A stretch of DNA of 22,206 nt from the NCBI GenBank assembly GCA_964436005.1, contig CAYTBK010000066.1:1-22206 (forward strand). Reading direction: 5' to 3'. The notes under the pieces were generated by a model. That model did not search any database. It was not told the DNA's origin and worked only from the letters and a program-made list of their open reading frames with translations. Of the stretch, positions 1-8,059 are shown in pieces (position 1 is the first letter of the stretch; the number at the start of each line of letters is the position of its first letter). Made by a program: the position numbers and the translations under genes. This DNA comes from JAGNHB01 sp964436005 (GTDB lineage Bacteria > Acidobacteriota > JAAYUB01).

Positions 1-555
1 CGCGGAAACGGCCGGGATGAACTTGCCGACGGAGCGCTGTCCGTCCTTGCCGGGCAGGTGGCTGGCCACGCGCAGCATGTCGCCTCTTTCGTTGATGCGC
101 TGGAAGACGGTGCCCTCGCACCCGAAATCGTCGAACAGTTCGTCGATCAGCGGCGTACGGACGCGGAAATCGCGGTTCTGCCCCAGCCAGGTGCTGCCCG
201 CATTCATCTGTGGCAGGTTGACGGTGATCTTCTCCCCGGTTTCCTGGTTGACGGCTTCCCACGTCGCCGTCTTGGTGGAGAGTGAAATGCCGTTGTATTT
301 TTTGATCAAAGCATGGAACGTCCGCATGGACTGGGCGATGCGAAGCTCTGTCTGCTCTTCGGTGATTCGGCAGAGCGTGTAGACGTCCCGGGCGATCTGC
401 TGCACGTTTTTCGCGGCGAGGACGTTCATCTCCGCTTCCAGGTTGTCGGAGAGGTTCCCCCCGCCCCACACCACCAGCACGAACATGCAGGCGACCGGGA
501 GAAAGGCGGAGAAAACGGCGAACCCGATGATCTTTCGCCGCAGCGTGAGCTTCAC
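1..555 (-). CDS. Membrane sensor with Cache3/Cache2-type extracellular domain, N-terminal part
   Basis: The 185 codons visible encode the N-terminus of a membrane sensor; the C-terminus lies beyond the left edge. A GTG start at 555 overlaps the stop of the upstream anti-sigma kinase gene in the pattern GTGA, so translation is probably coupled. Residues about 10-30 form one hydrophobic helix. A helical stretch follows, then an extracellular region with the motifs STWLGQNRDF, FQRINERGDMLRVASH and GKFIPAVSA. These resemble the fused Cache 3/Cache 2 domain found in chemoreceptors and other sensors (family recognised by memory, not by search). The output domain is unseen. The neighbouring RsbW-like kinase makes a HAMP plus SpoIIE phosphatase a reasonable guess, but a chemoreceptor or kinase output is equally possible. 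Confidence 0.75.
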   Translation of the reverse strand, partial: MKLTLRRKIIGFAVFSAFLPVACMFVLVVWGGGNLSDNLEAEMNVLAAKNVQQIARDVYTLCRITEEQTELRIAQSMRTFHALIKKYNGISLSTKTATWEAVNQETGEKITVNLPQMNAGSTWLGQNRDFRVRTPLIDELFDDFGCEGTVFQRINERGDMLRVASHLPGKDGQRSVGKFIPAVSA

Positions 556-974
556 CCGTTTTCTCCTTTGCGGATGCGCACGACGTTGGCGTCGTCCTCC
601 CGTTCCCACGTCAGTTCGTCGACCACCTGCTTGGCCAGGAAGACCCCTAGCCCGCCGATGGGGCGGAGGGCGATGTCGGACTGCAGGTCGGGTTCCGGCG
701 CGTCGAGGATGTTGAAGGAGGGGCCCCAGTCGACGATCTCCACATCGATTTCCCCGGCTTTCCGGCTCGAGCACGAGATGCGCATGAGACCCGGCACGTC
801 CTTGTAGGCGTGGTGGACGACGTTCACCACGATTTCCTCGCAGGCCAGCTCGAGTTGGTGGACGGCTGGCGCGGAGAGGCCAGCCGCCTCGGCCTGCTCG
901 GTGATGAAGTCCATGGTGTCGGCCAGGTTGCTGACGGACGCGGCGATCTTCAGCTCCTTGGTAAAAAAGGCCAT
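552..974 (-). CDS. RsbW-like anti-sigma regulatory serine/threonine kinase
   Basis: A 140-residue single-domain GHKL ATPase of the RsbW/SpoIIAB type. Such proteins phosphorylate a STAS antagonist and sequester a sigma factor or another target in the cytoplasm. Visible motifs are an N-box (ELACEEIVVNVVHHAY, with E47 and N51), a short G1 box (DWGPSF, residues 82-87) and a glycine-rich G2 region (PIGGLGVFLAKQVVDEL). The length fits the family. The ATG at 974 is preceded by GGAG at suitable spacing. The gene lies 17 bases after the response-regulator gene and overlaps the Cache sensor gene by four bases, so it belongs to the same leftward operon. No STAS gene is visible next to it; one may lie beyond the left edge. 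The target sigma factor cannot be inferred. Confidence 0.88.
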   Translation of the reverse strand: MAFFTKELKIAASVSNLADTMDFITEQAEAAGLSAPAVHQLELACEEIVVNVVHHAYKDVPGLMRISCSSRKAGEIDVEIVDWGPSFNILDAPEPDLQSDIALRPIGGLGVFLAKQVVDELTWEREDDANVVRIRKGENG

Positions 975-991
975 CAAGCGACTCCGCGGTC

Positions 992-2446
992 TTACTGGTG
1001 GACGGGAAGCAGGATCTCCACCACCAGGCCCGGCCCGTCTTCCCGGTTGTGAACGGTGCAAGTGCCCTTCGCCTCCCAGATCACCGAGGCCACCAGTGCC
1101 AGGCCGAGGCCCATGCCTTCCGCCATGCCGCTGTTGCTCCGGTCGCCCTGGTAGTAGGGGATGAACGCCTTGGACAGCATGTCGGGCGTCAGGGCCCGTC
1201 CGTCGTCCCGGACGCCGATCACCGCCCAGTTCTCCGCCTTGCTTTCCACAAACACCTCGACCAGCGGGCTGTGGGTGGGGTGGTACTTCAGGGAGTTCTC
1301 GAACAGCTCCCGCAGCGCCCAGGCCAGCCCCCGGCTGGAGATGTCGAGCCGCCGCGACGCCAGGTCGCCGGCCGGCGGGGTGAACTGCACCTTGACCTTG
1401 AGTTCCTCCGAGAGGGAAGAGATCATTTCGGGCAGCTCGTCGAAGGCCATCTTCTCCCCGAACCGGGACAGGGCGGGAAGGCGCATGAACTGGAGGATGT
1501 CGGTCAGTTCGTTGCTGAGGGTCTGGGCGGCCTGATGGATCGTGCCCGAAAGCGTCGCCACCTCCTGGGCCGAAAGCTTGCCGGCGCTTTCCGCCAGTTC
1601 GCCGGCCAGGCCGACGATCCCGTTGAGGGGGGTCCGCAGCTTGTGGGAAATCCGGGAATGGAACCCCCACATTTCACGCTGGGCGAGCACCTGGGAGCTG
1701 ACGTTCTGGATGCGGAGCAGCTTCTCGCCGGCGGCGCCGGTGGGGCAGTCGAAGGGGGTCACTTCCAGCCACAGGACGCCGCTGCCGGACGTGGGGGGGC
1801 GGATGAGGAACAGCGGGGTGTCGGGGGGGGCCGACTTGCCGGCCAGCACTTCCGCCCAGGCCTTTTCGGGCTGCAGCTGGTGCTGGGCTTTCACCCGCTC
1901 CGTGAAGACGCCCAGGCCGCCCTTTTCGTGGTCTTCCTTGAGCCCCAGGTACAGCTTGGCCGCCGTGTTGGCGTACCGGATCACGTCGTCGTCGCCCACG
2001 GTGATGTAGCCGTCTTCGGAGCGCTCGATCACCCATTCGAACTTCGAGCGCTCCTGGTGGAGGCGGCGGTAGCGGTTCAACCGCGTGATGGTGCGGACCC
2101 TGGCCCGGAGTTCGGCGCCGTCGAAAGGCTTGGAGATGAAGTCGTCGGCGCCGGCCTCGATGCCTTCGAGACGGGATTCCGAGTCGTCCAGGGCGGTGAT
2201 CATGATGACCGGAACTTCTGCCAGGCGAGGATTTTTGCGCAGGATCTGGCAGACTTCGAAGCCGTTCATGTCCGGCATCATGACATCGAGCAGAACCAGA
2301 TCCGGGACGACCTTGGCCGCCTCTTCCAGGGCTTCGGTCCCGTTGCAGGCGAAATGAAGGTCGTAGGCCGGAGAGAACAGCAATTCTTCCAGGGTTTCCC
2401 GCCCCGCACGCGTGTCGTCCACGATCAGGATCTTGCTTTTCTGCAT
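992..2446 (-). CDS. Response regulator REC-PAS-HisKA-HATPase protein with degenerate kinase motifs
   Basis: A 484-residue cytoplasmic protein. Residues 5-122 are a receiver domain with acidic residues D10/D11, phospho-acceptor D54 (LLDVMMPD), T84 and K106. Residues about 130-255 look like a PAS domain. Residues 260-320 are a HisKA-like helix pair around H268 in SHKLRTPLNG, and 370-482 an HATPase domain with N-box FENSLKYH and G2 box GMGLGLAL. Two catalytic features are off: the acidic residue after the histidine is lysine, and the G1 box reads DDGRALTP rather than DxGxG. It may be a weak kinase, a phosphatase or a pseudokinase scaffold. An earlier in-frame ATG exists at 2506, but the ATG at 2446 directly precedes the receiver domain and has a GGGGGAAG ribosome site. 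It lies 81 bases after the large hybrid kinase and is a plausible phosphorelay partner of it. Confidence 0.88.
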   Translation of the reverse strand: MQKSKILIVDDTRAGRETLEELLFSPAYDLHFACNGTEALEEAAKVVPDLVLLDVMMPDMNGFEVCQILRKNPRLAEVPVIMITALDDSESRLEGIEAGADDFISKPFDGAELRARVRTITRLNRYRRLHQERSKFEWVIERSEDGYITVGDDDVIRYANTAAKLYLGLKEDHEKGGLGVFTERVKAQHQLQPEKAWAEVLAGKSAPPDTPLFLIRPPTSGSGVLWLEVTPFDCPTGAAGEKLLRIQNVSSQVLAQREMWGFHSRISHKLRTPLNGIVGLAGELAESAGKLSAQEVATLSGTIHQAAQTLSNELTDILQFMRLPALSRFGEKMAFDELPEMISSLSEELKVKVQFTPPAGDLASRRLDISSRGLAWALRELFENSLKYHPTHSPLVEVFVESKAENWAVIGVRDDGRALTPDMLSKAFIPYYQGDRSNSGMAEGMGLGLALVASVIWEAKGTCTVHNREDGPGLVVEILLPVHQ

Positions 2447-2527
2447 GTCTATCTTCCCCCAGACAGATTTCCTGCCATTGTGCATCCGGCAGGTTGCCGC
2501 GATCAAGTGAAATTCGGAACGCTTTCC

Positions 2528-5500
2528 TCAAGGTTTCGGCATGTATTTTTCAATCAACCGAAGAAGTTCCCTCAGTTTCACGGGTTTGCTGAGGTAGTCG
2601 CTCACGCCGGCGTTCAGGCAGCGTTCCCGGTCGCCGGCCATGGCCAACGAAGTGACGGCGATGATGGGAATCCCGGCCGTCTGCGGATCGGAGCGGAGCT
2701 GGCGGGTTGTTTCGAGGCCGTCCATGACGGGCATGTGGACGTCCATCAGGATGACGTCGGGTTTGTTCTGGCTCACGGCTTCGAGGATTTCGCGGCCGTT
2801 GTGGGCCACCTTCACGGTGCAGCCCTTTTCCGTGAGGTACTCTTCCAGGGTCTGGATGTTCGCCTCGTTGTCCTCGCCCAGCAGGATGGATACCGGGACG
2901 GGGAACGTGAAGCCGGCCGCCCCGTCCGGGCGGCTCAAGGGCGAGGTCTCTTCCTTGAAATCCGGAGAGCCGCCTCCGGGCGCCGCGCCAGGCGCCAGGG
3001 GACGCTCGGCGGGTGGGCGCAGGCCGTTGGCGGGGGCGGCATCCTCCTGTTCGGGGGCCTTGGTGCGTTTCCAGGGCAGGTTGACGATGAAGCGGCTTCC
3101 TTTCCCCACTTCGCTTTCCACCGTGACAAAACCGCCGTGGAGCTCGACGAGGCTGGAAACGAGGGCCAGCCCGAGGCCGGTTCCCTCGTAGCGTCGGGAA
3201 AGGCTGCTGTCGATCTGGACGAAAGGCTTGAAAAGATCGTTGATCCGTTCTTCCGGGATGCCGATGCCGGTGTCCGACACGGTGAGGATGAGCCGGTCGT
3301 TCTCGTTGTCCAGGCGCACCGAAAGCCCGACGGTGCCGTTTTCCGGGGTGAACTTCACCGCGTTGATCAGCAGGTTCACGAGGATCTGCTTCATCCGTCG
3401 GTCGTCGGCCTGCATGGTCACCGCCTCCGGGTCCATGTGGAAGTCGACCCGGATCCTCTTCTTGGAGGCGGGCTGGCGGATCAGGCGAAGGCTGGCCTGG
3501 CAGATGGCCTCGGTCATGATGGTTTGCGGCGTGAACTCCATCTTGCCCGCTTCGATCTTCGACAGGTCGAGGATGTCGTTGATGAGCGAAAGCAGGTGCC
3601 GGCCGCTTTCCTCGATGGTGCGCAGGGAGTGCAGCTGGCGCTCGTTCAGGGGGCCGCGGGTCTGTTCCTGGAGCGCTTCCGCCAGCCCCAGGATGGCGTT
3701 CAGGGGCGTCCGCAGCTCGTGGCTCATGTTGGCCAGGAACTGGTCCTTCATCCGGGAGGCCCGGGCCAGTTCGACGTTGGCGGTGCTGAGCTCGGCTGTC
3801 CGCTCGGCGACCCGCCGGGCCAGCAGGGCGCGCTCCTCGCGCAGGGCTTCCGCCGATTTCTCGCGTTCCAGCGCGTTGATGATGATTTCGCCGGCCATGC
3901 GGATCAGCGCCAGGTCCTCCTCCTTCCAGTCCCGGTTGCGGTCGGTGAACTCGTAGGCGAGGAAACCGAGGGTCTTGCCCTGGCAGACCAGGGAGACCAC
4001 CACGATGGACCTGGCCTGGGGGCCCGGGAAGATCGCCTCCTTCCGGGACTCGTCGACGGGGACATCCGAAAAGTCCCGCAGGACGACGTAGGGGGCGGAG
4101 GCCAGGCGGGCCTGCCACCAGGAGGCCAGGGGGGGCGGGACCGCCAGGAAGCCCTCTTCGGCGGGAGTTTCGCCGGTGTCCCAGGTGTGCGTCCGCTCGA
4201 GCCTCTCCCCGTCCGGTGTGAAGAGGTAGACGCTTCCCCGCAGCGCCTTGGAAAAGCTGCCCAGCGTCTTCAGCGACCGGTTGATCTCATAGTCCATCCG
4301 GTCGAGCGTCAGGTTCATGAAGCGCCCCGACATGCCGATGAGCAGGCGCTCCATTTCCATCCGGTACTTGAGGGCGGCCTCCACGTTCTTCCGGTCGGTG
4401 ATGTCCTCGAAAATGTGCAGTCGGCCGAAATAATTGAAGTGTTCGTCACGGATCTGCCCCGAGAAGTAGCGCAGCGCCCGCCCGTCGACGGTGGCGAACT
4501 CCTCGTCCAGCACGGTCCGGTCGTTCACGTCCTGGAGCGAATTCCAGATGCTCCGGAAGTGCGCCGCGTCGGTGGTGGCCGGAAAGCACAGGGCCATGAC
4601 GTCGTTGCTCGAGACCTCCCCGCGTTTCATCTGCCCGGTCATGTGGGAAATCCGCCAGATGTCGGTGAAGCGCCGGTTGAAGTAGAGGATGGCGTCGGTG
4701 CGGTTGTCCACCACGTAGAAGGCGAGCGGCGAGGCCGAGGTCATGGCTCGCAGCAGGGCTTCCTTCCACCGGATCTCGTCCTCGGCGAGGCGGCGTTCCG
4801 AGATGTCGCGGGCCACGCCGAGCAGGGCGGGGGCGCCCAGGTAATCCACCGGGCGCAGGTGGATCTCCACGGGCACGGAAGAGCCGTCCTGCCGTCGGAA
4901 GACGGACTCGAAAATGGTCCGGTCCAGGCGGAAGGTTTCCGTCAGCATGTCCTGGAACCGCCGCTGGTTTTCGGGGGACACGAAGTCGGCCATGCTGCGT
5001 TCCAGGATGTTGGCGCCGCTCTGCCGCAGCTGGTCGCCCGCGGCCCGGTTGAGGTTGAGTATCCGGCCGTCGGGCGAGAAGATGAAAACGCCGTCGTTGA
5101 TCCCGTCGAACAGGTCCCGGTAGCTTTCCTCGGAGCGCTTCAGCCGGTCGAACAGCAGCGCCACCTCCATGTTGGCGGCGGCCGGGGACGCCAGCGCCAT
5201 GAGCATCTTGAGGTCCTCGGCCGTGTAGTTGTAGGGAATCCGGCTGAAAACGATGATGCTGCCGAACACGCGGTCCTTGATCTTGAGGGGCGCCAGCATG
5301 AGCGAGCTCACGGCGCCGCGCAGGCCTTCGAAGCGCGGGTCGGAAACGGAGGTGTTGACGATTTCGGCCTTGCTCCAGATCTCGTTCAGCAACGGGGCCA
5401 GCCGAGGGTCGGCGTCCAGGGGGTCTTCCCCGCCGGGAGGCAGGACCCGTTCCACCTCGTGGGAAGGTTCGGTGCGGATGGTGACGACGACGGAGTCGGC

Positions 5501-5896
5501 GAAAATCAGCCGGCGCGATTCCTCCGAGACGAGCTTGACGATCTCCCGCGGGTCGAGGCAGGTGCCCACTTTCTCGGAAAAATCGTACAGGAGGGTGACT
5601 TCCTTGTACTTCTCCAGGGCGTGCTGGGCGATGGCCTTGGACTGGGCCTCTCTCTCCAGGATGAAGCTGATGAACGCGGCCAGGACCGAAGCCTCGTGGC
5701 CGCCCCGGATGTAGCCCACGGCTTCCCCGTCGCAGAGCAGGGAATGCCTCTCGCCGCCGGGGGTTTCCTGCCCCAGCACGACCGACCCGTCCGGCCCGTA
5801 TATGCCGATGGATTCTTCCGCCCCGTCGATGATGGAAACGATGATCGGAAGGATTTCTTTCCTCAAGATGGTCTTGTTCAAAAGACTTTTGCGCAT
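2528..5896 (-). CDS. Hybrid sensor histidine kinase (GAF-PAS-PAS-GAF-HisKA-HATPase-REC)
   Basis: A 1122-residue soluble hybrid kinase with no membrane segment. An N-terminal ligand-domain-like region (about 15-95) leads through a helix into a GAF domain (about 101-250). PAS domains occupy about 253-370 and 372-505, and a second GAF-like domain about 515-680. A coiled coil precedes HisKA, with H726 in NMSHELRTPLN. The HATPase carries N-box NLLINAVKF, G1 DTGIGI at 875-880 and G2 GTGLGLAL. A Pro/Ala/Gly-rich linker (945-1000) leads to a receiver domain with D1052 and K1104. All key kinase and receiver residues are present, so it should be active. The ATG at 5896 is preceded by AAGG and a strong promoter. 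It heads the leftward operon; its receiver and that of the next gene suggest a multistep relay. Confidence 0.93.
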   Translation of the reverse strand: MRKSLLNKTILRKEILPIIVSIIDGAEESIGIYGPDGSVVLGQETPGGERHSLLCDGEAVGYIRGGHEASVLAAFISFILEREAQSKAIAQHALEKYKEVTLLYDFSEKVGTCLDPREIVKLVSEESRRLIFADSVVVTIRTEPSHEVERVLPPGGEDPLDADPRLAPLLNEIWSKAEIVNTSVSDPRFEGLRGAVSSLMLAPLKIKDRVFGSIIVFSRIPYNYTAEDLKMLMALASPAAANMEVALLFDRLKRSEESYRDLFDGINDGVFIFSPDGRILNLNRAAGDQLRQSGANILERSMADFVSPENQRRFQDMLTETFRLDRTIFESVFRRQDGSSVPVEIHLRPVDYLGAPALLGVARDISERRLAEDEIRWKEALLRAMTSASPLAFYVVDNRTDAILYFNRRFTDIWRISHMTGQMKRGEVSSNDVMALCFPATTDAAHFRSIWNSLQDVNDRTVLDEEFATVDGRALRYFSGQIRDEHFNYFGRLHIFEDITDRKNVEAALKYRMEMERLLIGMSGRFMNLTLDRMDYEINRSLKTLGSFSKALRGSVYLFTPDGERLERTHTWDTGETPAEEGFLAVPPPLASWWQARLASAPYVVLRDFSDVPVDESRKEAIFPGPQARSIVVVSLVCQGKTLGFLAYEFTDRNRDWKEEDLALIRMAGEIIINALEREKSAEALREERALLARRVAERTAELSTANVELARASRMKDQFLANMSHELRTPLNAILGLAEALQEQTRGPLNERQLHSLRTIEESGRHLLSLINDILDLSKIEAGKMEFTPQTIMTEAICQASLRLIRQPASKKRIRVDFHMDPEAVTMQADDRRMKQILVNLLINAVKFTPENGTVGLSVRLDNENDRLILTVSDTGIGIPEERINDLFKPFVQIDSSLSRRYEGTGLGLALVSSLVELHGGFVTVESEVGKGSRFIVNLPWKRTKAPEQEDAAPANGLRPPAERPLAPGAAPGGGSPDFKEETSPLSRPDGAAGFTFPVPVSILLGEDNEANIQTLEEYLTEKGCTVKVAHNGREILEAVSQNKPDVILMDVHMPVMDGLETTRQLRSDPQTAGIPIIAVTSLAMAGDRERCLNAGVSDYLSKPVKLRELLRLIEKYMPKP

Positions 5897-5926
5897 TTCG
5901 GAGCCTTGTGGCGAACAGTTTCCAGC

Positions 5927-5955
5927 ATCTTATCCCAATGTGGGCGTGCGGTCAA
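5927..5955 (-). promoter_or_regulatory. Sigma70-like promoter of the leftward signalling operon
   Basis: On the minus strand TTGACC is followed after 17 bases by TAAGAT (5 of 6 and 4 of 6 matches to the consensus). The predicted start lies about 25 bases before the ATG of the hybrid kinase. No clear operator palindrome was seen. Confidence 0.55.
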
Positions 5956-5963
5956 CAGAGGCA

Positions 5964-5992
5964 TTGCGGGCGAAAACGGGGGGTGTTACACT
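5964..5992 (+). promoter_or_regulatory. Putative promoter of the M48 protease gene
   Basis: TTGCGG and TACACT are separated by 17 bases, about 33 bases before the ATG at 6026. The match to consensus is moderate. It lies back to back with the stronger leftward promoter at 5927-5955. Confidence 0.35.
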
Positions 5993-6025
5993 CCTTCTGC
6001 TCTACGCGAACGGCAGGAGGCGAAC

Positions 6026-7117
6026 ATGAAGAACCGTTTCATCCTGTGCGCGAAGTTGGCTCTCGTTTCGATCATGGCTCTCGCCGGCCGGACCTTGGCC
6101 GAAAGCGAGTTCAAATGCATGTATCCCGATGTCGAGAACATCGGGAAAAGGGAGATCAATGGGCGCATCTACCTCATTTTCCCCAATTTCATCTCTTTTG
6201 ACCGGGAAATCCAGATCGGCGCGCAGTTGGCCGCCCAGATGGACCAGAGTGCCAAGCTGTTCAAAGACCCCGATGTGAACCAGTACCTGGACGGGATCGT
6301 CCAGAACATCGTCCGGAACAGCGACGCCAAGGTCCCCTTCCGGGTGAAGCTGCTGGACAGCGACGAGGTCAACGCCTTCGCGCTGCCCGGGGGGTTCCTC
6401 TACGTCAACAAGGGCCTGCTGCAGGCCACCGAAACCGAGGACCAACTGGTCGGCGTCCTGGCCCACGAGATCGCCCACGTGGCCGCCCGCCACGCCACGG
6501 AGATGATGACCAAGGCCCAGATCCTCAACTATGCGTCGATCCCCACCATCTTCGTCGGCGGGGTGGTGGGCATGATGGTACAGAACGGGCTGGGGCTGGC
6601 CATGGACCTGAAGATCCTCGGCGTGTCGCGCGGCTCCGAGCGGGAGGCGGACGCCCTGGGCTGCCAGTACGCCTGGCGCGCGGGCTACGATCCCGAGGGC
6701 TTCATCTCCTTCTTCGAGAAGATGCAGGCCCAGGAGAAAAAGCAGCCGGGGAAGCTGGCTTCGTGGTTCCGAACCCACCCCTCCACCCCGGACCGGCTGA
6801 AGCTCATCCGGAACACGATTTCCCAGTGCCTCCCGCCCAAGGACAGCTACCTCGTCTCCTCTTCCGCCTACGACGAGACCAAGCTCCGCCTGACGGAGTT
6901 CGACAACGTGGCCCTGGGCGAAAAGAAGCCCGGCAAGGGCGAGGGGAAGAAGGGCGACAAGCCGACGCTCAAGCGGCGTACCGACACTGATGTCGAGGGC
7001 GACGACCGGGAATCGGCGAAGCAGGGCAAAGACAAGGACAATAAGGACAAGTCGAAGGACAAGAAGGACTCTTCCGGCGACGACAACAAGCCGGTGCTCA
7101 AGCGCGCCGACGGCTAG
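6026..7117 (+). CDS. Secreted M48-family zinc metalloprotease
   Basis: A 363-residue peptidase of the M48 (BepA/LoiP-like) group, which degrades or remodels envelope proteins in the periplasm. Residues 1-25 are a signal peptide ending in TLA. The zinc-binding HEIAH motif covers 147-151 (E148 catalytic) and the third ligand is E205 in the SEREAD segment. Between them is a hydrophobic stretch typical of the family, and HPSTPDRL at 251-258 is a conserved family signature. From about residue 298 the protein has a highly charged Lys/Asp/Glu/Gly tail with two similar segments (KPTLKRRTD and KPVLKRADG). The ATG is preceded by AGGAGG, and the reading frame stays open far upstream only by chance in opposition to minus-strand genes. 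It is monocistronic and divergent from the kinase operon. There are no TPR repeats as in BepA. Confidence 0.92.
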   Translation: MKNRFILCAKLALVSIMALAGRTLAESEFKCMYPDVENIGKREINGRIYLIFPNFISFDREIQIGAQLAAQMDQSAKLFKDPDVNQYLDGIVQNIVRNSDAKVPFRVKLLDSDEVNAFALPGGFLYVNKGLLQATETEDQLVGVLAHEIAHVAARHATEMMTKAQILNYASIPTIFVGGVVGMMVQNGLGLAMDLKILGVSRGSEREADALGCQYAWRAGYDPEGFISFFEKMQAQEKKQPGKLASWFRTHPSTPDRLKLIRNTISQCLPPKDSYLVSSSAYDETKLRLTEFDNVALGEKKPGKGEGKKGDKPTLKRRTDTDVEGDDRESAKQGKDKDNKDKSKDKKDSSGDDNKPVLKRADG

Positions 7118-7168
7118 ACGGCGCCGCGTCTTCTCCCGGCGGATCGCCAGGTCCGCACCGCTCCGGGC

Positions 7169-7933
7169 TCACCGCCCTTCCCAAAGCCCGTCCAGCCGGT
7201 TCAGCCCCGCGTTTCGGGCGGACTGTACGGCCTGGGCATACTCTTCGGCGGTGATGCGCCGGTTCAGCAGCGGGTCGAGGCAGGCCAGGCCGCAGGGGCG
7301 GTACTGGGCCATGACGTTCACGTACGTTTCCGGGGAAAGCTCCCGGGCGAGGAACCCCATGATTTCCGGCGTGTCCGCCGTCCCGTGGGGCATGACGAGG
7401 TGACGGACGAGCAGAGCAGGTTGCACCCGCCGAAGAAGATGGTGCCGGAACCGCCGGAGCCGACCAGGGGCAATTCCTCGCCGAAGTGGGGGCCGAACGA
7501 GGCGACGCGGGCGAGCCGCCCGACCCCGCAGCGGCCGGTTTCCCCCTTCCGCCGCTCTGCGCCGCAACGCCGCGGGCAGAGCCGGCAGGGGGAGGCCAGC
7601 GCTTGCAGGGCGGGCAGGCGCTCCCGGACCAGCGCCGCCTTGGCGGCGGGGTCGTGCCACGTCCTCGAACGGTGGAACGGGTTCGGCGCGGATGGTCGGC
7701 GCAAGTTGCCCCTCCCTTTTTTTCGGCGGGCGCGGCCGCCCGCCGGCCAGTTTGTCCCGGGTGCACCGGGGGCAGAAGTAGGAACGGCAGCGCTCGCACT
7801 GGATGCCCTGGCAGACCGGGTCGGGGCCGGTCGGCATGACCGCGGAGACCACCGCGCAGGCATCTTCCTCCCCGCAGATTTCCTTCCCGCAGTCGGTGCA
7901 GGAGCAAACGCAGTCGCTCGAATCGGGCGGCAT
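7169..7933 (-). pseudogene. Broken radical-SAM gene (PflA-like, COG1313 type) with Cys-rich N-terminal module
   Basis: Read leftwards, codons from the ATG at 7933 (good GGGGAGGGGA ribosome site) encode a module with 11 cysteines in the first 57 residues, including CERCRSYFCPRC, likely metal binding. At the A7 tract (7717-7723) the coding frame changes by one base: codon third-position GC and protein similarity both move to the next frame. That frame encodes SPCRLCPRRCG, GRLARVASFGPHFGEELP and GTIFFGGCNLLC, matching the start of the putative pyruvate-formate-lyase-activating-enzyme family. At about 7409-7419 the match jumps, with another frame change, to the C-terminal part (LLVRHLVMPHGTAD, SPETYVNVMAQYRP, LNRRITAEEY). 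The third cluster cysteine and the middle of the barrel are missing, so the product cannot be a working radical-SAM enzyme. A separate TTG start at 7704 with GGAGG is possible for the second frame. An assembly error cannot be excluded. Confidence 0.8.
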
Positions 7934-8059
7934 GGCGATTTCCCCTCCCCCGGTTGCGAATGGCGGCCGGTCGTGCATCGATTCTGCCGGAAACAGGGAA
8001 GCGACGCCCATCCATTCCGTTTTCGGGGGCTTCGCTCCCCGGCCGGTCCGGAGGAGACG

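Noticed and set aside
2477..2506. TTGATC, 18 bases, CACAAT on the minus strand as an internal promoter before the receiver-kinase gene, with a CCTGCC/GGCAGG hairpin.
   Set aside because: Only 4 of 6 matches in each box and a long-loop weak hairpin without a T tract; not enough to claim a promoter or terminator.
998..7117. A plus-strand open frame of 2039 codons running opposite four minus-strand genes and into the M48 gene.
   Set aside because: Its long upstream part is antisense to genes with clear domains, is low-complexity in His/Gly/Arg/Asp and shows no family motif. GC-rich codon bias leaves the antisense frame free of stops. Only the last 363 codons are a real gene.
7112..7130. GACG/CGTC hairpin after the M48 stop followed by TTCTCCC.
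   Set aside because: Stem too short and no proper T tract for an intrinsic terminator.
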